From Silurus meridionalis (lineage: Eukaryota > Chordata > Actinopteri > Siluriformes > Siluridae), in NCBI RefSeq assembly GCF_014805685.1, contig NC_060887.1:16584463-16648462 (forward strand): a stretch of DNA of 64,000 nt, written 5' to 3'. Made by a program: the position numbers and the translations under genes. This document shows, piece after piece, positions 60,043 to 64,000 of this stretch; the first letter of the stretch is position 1; each line of letters opens with the position of its first letter. Under the pieces are notes generated by a model, which was given only the letters and a program-made list of their open reading frames with translations, did not search any database and was not told where the DNA came from.

Positions 60043-60875
60043 ATACATATGTTGAGGAGATTTTACAGTAATTTACTAACAACAAATTCTTTGGAATATA
60101 TTTACTGCATACTCTAAAAATACATAGTACATGTGAAAACGTAATTCACTATGTCTCTTTATTTGGCTATGCTTTTGCTTTGTAACCAAGGCATGTTAAA
60201 AGTTGCACATCTGGTTTCAGACATATGACAGTTTAGCAGTGTTGGGAATTGAACTTTCAACTATCTGATTGTTTGTTTTAAAGCCTCAAACACTTTGAAC
60301 TGATTCACATCTATCATCAAATTAATTACCAATACAAGGCAAGTTTCCCAGTATAATCCTATTCAAGAAAAAATAATGTAAGTCAAGTCAAGTCAAGTCA
60401 AGAAGTTTTTATTGCTATTGTTAATTGCTTAATTATTACCAGGCTGTCATATACCCAGTAAAACAGGTCGTGACACCGACAGGAAAGTTCTCACTCTCTT
60501 TCTGTCCAATAAATCACAGATACTGTCCAGATAGTGTTAAAAATGTTTGAAGATTATACTGAGGAGTACGATATAGATGTGTGAGAGATTACACTCCTGT
60601 TGCTTTGGATGAAATGAAAGATGCTACATTTAATAATATTGGTTCTTGACTTTAATTTCTGGTTGCAGGATCATAAATAAGCTGAATTGTGGTTACTTCT
60701 GTAATAGATAATATTGTGGGCTCTCCTGGTGACGTAAATGATCTCTAGTAATGAGAAGGTCTGAAGGAGATCAGTTCAGCTGATATGGCAAATTTCTTTA
60801 GGTTTTTGAGGAAATACAGACACTGCTGTGACTTGTATTTCCCTTTTAGGAACTCAAACTTTAGTTTTAGCAGTT
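60043..60875. other. intergenic DNA with (GTCAA)n tract
   Basis: A GTCAA pentamer run at about 60382-60402 followed by GAAGTTTTTATTGCTATTGTT looks like a reverse-oriented LINE/SINE tail. The rest was not recognised. Confidence 0.4.
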
Positions 60876-61034
60876 AGCGAGCCCAAGAGTGAGGAGCTCA
60901 TGGAGGTTGTGACACCTGCCATAGAGTAGCTGGATCTAGCTTGGCCGGCTGATGAGCGTAAAGCCCCTCTGTCTAGTAAGTTTGACAAGTGCTTCTGCTC
61001 CTGGTGTCGCAACCTCCGTTACAGGGGCTGTCGT

Positions 61035-61610
<576 letters not shown>

Positions 61611-61619
61611 GTAGTTAAT

Positions 61620-61920
61620 GTCAACAGACTGCTACATTCACTGTACCCCGCAACATTGTATATCTGCTATAAATGGACGTTCGCTGCAACCCAGATGAGG
61701 AGGGGTTCCCTCTTGAGTCTGGTTCCTCTCAAAGTTTCTTCCTTATGCCATCTCTGGGAGATTTTCCTTGCCACAGTTGCCACCGGCATGCTCATCAGGG
61801 ACAAACTTACACCAATAAAGGACATACTCACTTTTAATCACCACATTATCTGTGTAAAGCTGCTTTGAGACAATGTTCATTGTTAAAAGTGCTATAAAAA
61901 TAAAAATGAATTGAATTGAA
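61620..61920 (+). repeat. SINE/LINE-tail-like interspersed repeat with (TTGAA)n end
   Basis: CCCAGATGAGGAGGGGTTCCC, TTGAGTCTGGTTCCTCTCAAAG, TTTTCCTTGCCACAGTTGCC, AAAGCTGCTTTGAGACAATG and GCTATAAAAATAAAAATGAATTGAATTG are the ordered blocks of a very common teleost interspersed repeat. It is inserted between the RT and RNase H parts of the DIRS element, in the same orientation. It has no coding role. Confidence 0.7.
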
Positions 61921-61924
61921 TTGA

Positions 61925-62340
61925 GATGAGGTGAGGACTCATGGTGACCTAAGAGTTGATCCAATCGGAAAACACCTCGATGGTTTTGTACATCAACCAC
62001 CAGGGGGTTCTGGTTCACACCCCCTGTGCAGGCTGGCAGAACATATTTATTCAATTCAATTCATTTTTATTTTTATATCGCTTTTAACAATGAACATATC
62101 CTCCTGTGGGCCTGGGTAAATGAAGCAGCAGACACCCTGTTGAGAAAGGGGTTGAGAACCGGGGCATGGCAGCATCACCATCATGTGGTGGAGCAAATCT
62201 GGGAGAAATTCAGCAAAGCCCAGGTGGACCTGTTCGTGTCTCGAGAGATGTCGCACTGTCCACTATGGTTCTTCCTGACCCTCCCAGCCTGTTTAGGGCT
62301 GAATGTTAGCCAAGGCTGCGTCTGTACGCCTTCCCACCTC
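61925..62340 (+). pseudogene. DIRS RNase H region remnant
   Basis: HQPPGGSGSHPLCRLAEHI (about 61992-62048) and, after a 45-bp insertion plus 8-bp duplication, LLWAWVNEAADTLLRKGL, WQHHHHVVEQIWEKFSKAQVDLF and SREMSHCPLWFFLT (62103-62282). These are the end of the RNase H and the following conserved block of DIRS pol. The reading frame is continuous on the two sides of the insertion if the insertion and one duplicate are ignored. Confidence 0.75.
62047..62091 (-). repeat. 45-bp retroposed repeat tail with 8-bp target duplication
   Basis: The minus strand reads ATTGTTAAAAGCGATATAAA and on to (TTGAA)n, the same tail as at 61876-61920. It is flanked by GAACATAT at 62039-62046 and 62092-62099. Confidence 0.85.
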
Positions 62341-62439
62341 TAAGGAGGGATCCCCTCTCTCAAGCAGGGGGCACAATTATCCCCCCCACCGAGAGCTATG
62401 GAGGTTGTGGCACAGCCCTAAGGGTCAGACCTCTCCAAC

Positions 62440-63280
62440 GAGGTGGTAGAGACCATTCTCCATTCCAGAGCCCCCTGCACGAGGAGGTTGTATGCCATGA
62501 GATGGCATCTGTTCACTGTGTGATGTGCTCAGCACCAATTTGACCCAGTCCACTGCCTGGTTGGTTCAGTGCTGGAGTTCCTGTAGAAAGGGTTGCCTCC
62601 ATCCACCCTCAAAGTCTATGCATCCGCCGTTTCGGCGTATCATGCCCTGTGGTGGGGCAATTACTAGGCAGAGACCTGCTTTTGATGCATTTTTTCCACA
62701 ACACCTGGAGGCTGAAGCCTCTAGTGCAACCTGGAGTACCTGAATGGCCAGTGTGCTGGAGGGTCTATTTGAGCCCCTATTCAAGCCACTGGCCGAGGTC
62801 AAGACTGTGCTTCTGCTGGGTATCTGCCATCTAAGGAAAGTAGGTAATTTACAGGCCCTACATGTGGCCCCCCACTTTATTGGAGTTTCCAATTCCTTCC
62901 TGCACCCTAGAGCGGGTTATGTCCACAAGGTGCCCTCGGTCGTTCCATGACCTGAGGCTCCAGGCATTCTATCCTCCTCTGTTTCAGGCTCCAGACCAGG
63001 AGAAGCTGAACCAGCTGTGTCCGGTACAAGCACTGGACACTTACATCCATAGGATGAGTCCCTGGAGTGAGTCAGAACAACTATTAATCTGCTACAGCTC
63101 TCAGAGGAGAGGCCTCCCTGCTAATAAGCAGACACACAGCAAACGCTATTGCATCTTTCTACGAGTCCTCTGGTCTCCCTGCTCCGTACGGGGTCAGAGG
63201 TGGCAGCCTCTAAGGCTTGGTCCTCTGAACTGGTCAGTTTGGCAGTATTGGACTCTCATGCCCAAAGCGTTGTGATGCAG
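62440..63280 (+). pseudogene. DIRS tyrosine recombinase remnant
   Basis: Pieces in several frames: CTRRLYAMRWHLFTVWC (about 62475-62526), LKVYASAVSAYHALWWG (about 62610-62660), VQALDTYIHRMSPWSESEQLLICYS (about 63024-63100) and the RRGLPANKQT and FYESSGLPAPYGVRG-like blocks (63105-63195). The last block includes the region around the recombinase catalytic box. Stops and frameshifts are present in every domain. Confidence 0.75.
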
Positions 63281-63530
63281 CTCGAGTTCCTGAAAGGGAA
63301 CATCTATGGTAAGGGTTACACTTTACTATAAATAGCCTCCTGGTAATGACATCACCCAGCCAGTGACAGCTTACACACCATGGTGGCATTGCTTACATGC
63401 CTTCCATTGGACAGATTACACACATGATTCAGAGTGTGGACAATGCAGAAGCGTTCCCAAAGTGCTGCAACACAGCGTCTCATTTCCACATGGTACTAGG
63501 GTTACATGAATAACCTAGAGATGACACAGA
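63281..63530 (+). repeat. DIRS 3' terminal non-coding segment
   Basis: GATGCAGCTCGAGTTCCTGAAAGGGAACA, GACATCACCCAGCCAGTGACAGCT, GCGTTCCCAAAGTGCTGCAACACAGCGTCTC and GGTTACATGAATAACC follow the order of teleost DIRS1 3' ends. Confidence 0.7.
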
Positions 63531-64000
63531 GAATTTTGAAAGTCTGGCACCATGGAACCTCACCAACCCCCTCTCTTCTATACATTGCCCTGCAGTGATC
63601 AGTCTTGTGACTTTTGTGTCACTGGTGAATTCTGATGTTGATCTGGGAAGAACACAGTTGTATGTGAAGAAAAAGAGGGCTTGTGTTAAGCCAAAACAGG
63701 AGAAACAGCTATTTATATAGAGCTAGAACTACATTCAGTTATATTTGGTAGAATTCTTAAAAGCATGGAAACCCACTTCCTTAGGGAAAAAATGACAACC
63801 CATGGAGAAATGTATGATCAAATACCGTGTCGTGGCATGCCTATAATAAGATGACACAGAGAAAACCTCTGTAGGAGGACCATGACTATTAGACCACAAT
63901 AATGAAAATCAGTATAAACAATTAAACCAGTGGTTTTTGTAGGGTCTTTCCAGATGATTATTAAAAGGAAGCTTCCATTAGAGATAATGTATTCTTCTTG
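63531..64000. other. intergenic DNA, nothing recognised
   Basis: ATAAGATGACACAGAGAAAA at about 63846 echoes GAGATGACACAGAGAATT at about 63518, but I cannot assign a meaning. Confidence 0.35.

Overview
This is a eukaryotic window from a ray-finned fish (teleost) genome. The evidence is an intron-containing vertebrate hyaluronan synthase gene, spliceosomal GT-AG boundaries, long AT-rich intergenic DNA full of dinucleotide and tetranucleotide microsatellites, and a teleost-style transposon load (Tc1/mariner, hAT, RTE-type LINE, DIRS, tRNA-derived SINE-like repeats). Several repeat families resemble those I associate with catfishes and other Ostariophysi. That placement is inference and I cannot confirm a species.

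The only host protein-coding gene I can support is hyaluronan synthase 2 (has2), on the minus strand between about 21.6 and 31.7 kb. Three coding exons (627, 102 and 930 nt, all phase-0 introns) give exactly 552 codons plus stop, the vertebrate HAS2 length. A non-coding first exon with a TATA-like promoter is inferred upstream (31274 to about 31690), and a 3' UTR with an AATAAA signal downstream. A strong CTCF-type motif lies about 0.5 kb upstream of the inferred promoter.

Layout. 1-9.2 kb: transposon cluster (a near-intact Tc1 element with 197/196-bp inverted repeats, a second Tc1 relic with a nested LINE tail, a hAT-like MITE, a deleted RTE LINE, and a repeat ending CGATTGACAGCCC). 9.2-21.6 kb: gene-poor DNA with microsatellites. 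21.6-32.2 kb: has2 and its upstream region. 32.2-60.8 kb: gene desert with a hAT element bounded by a near-perfect 8-bp target duplication, five or more decayed Tc1 copies, a SINE-like repeat, two truncated RTE 3' ends, and a local duplication of a non-repetitive-looking module at 46.7 and 47.4 kb. 60.9-63.5 kb: a decayed DIRS-type retrotransposon (gag remnant, reverse transcriptase, RNase H, tyrosine recombinase) broken by an AT microsatellite and by two short retroposed repeats.

The absence of other genes fits what is known of the HAS2 locus in vertebrates, which sits in a gene desert thought to be rich in long-range regulatory elements. I found no tRNA or rRNA gene, CRISPR array or other prokaryotic feature.
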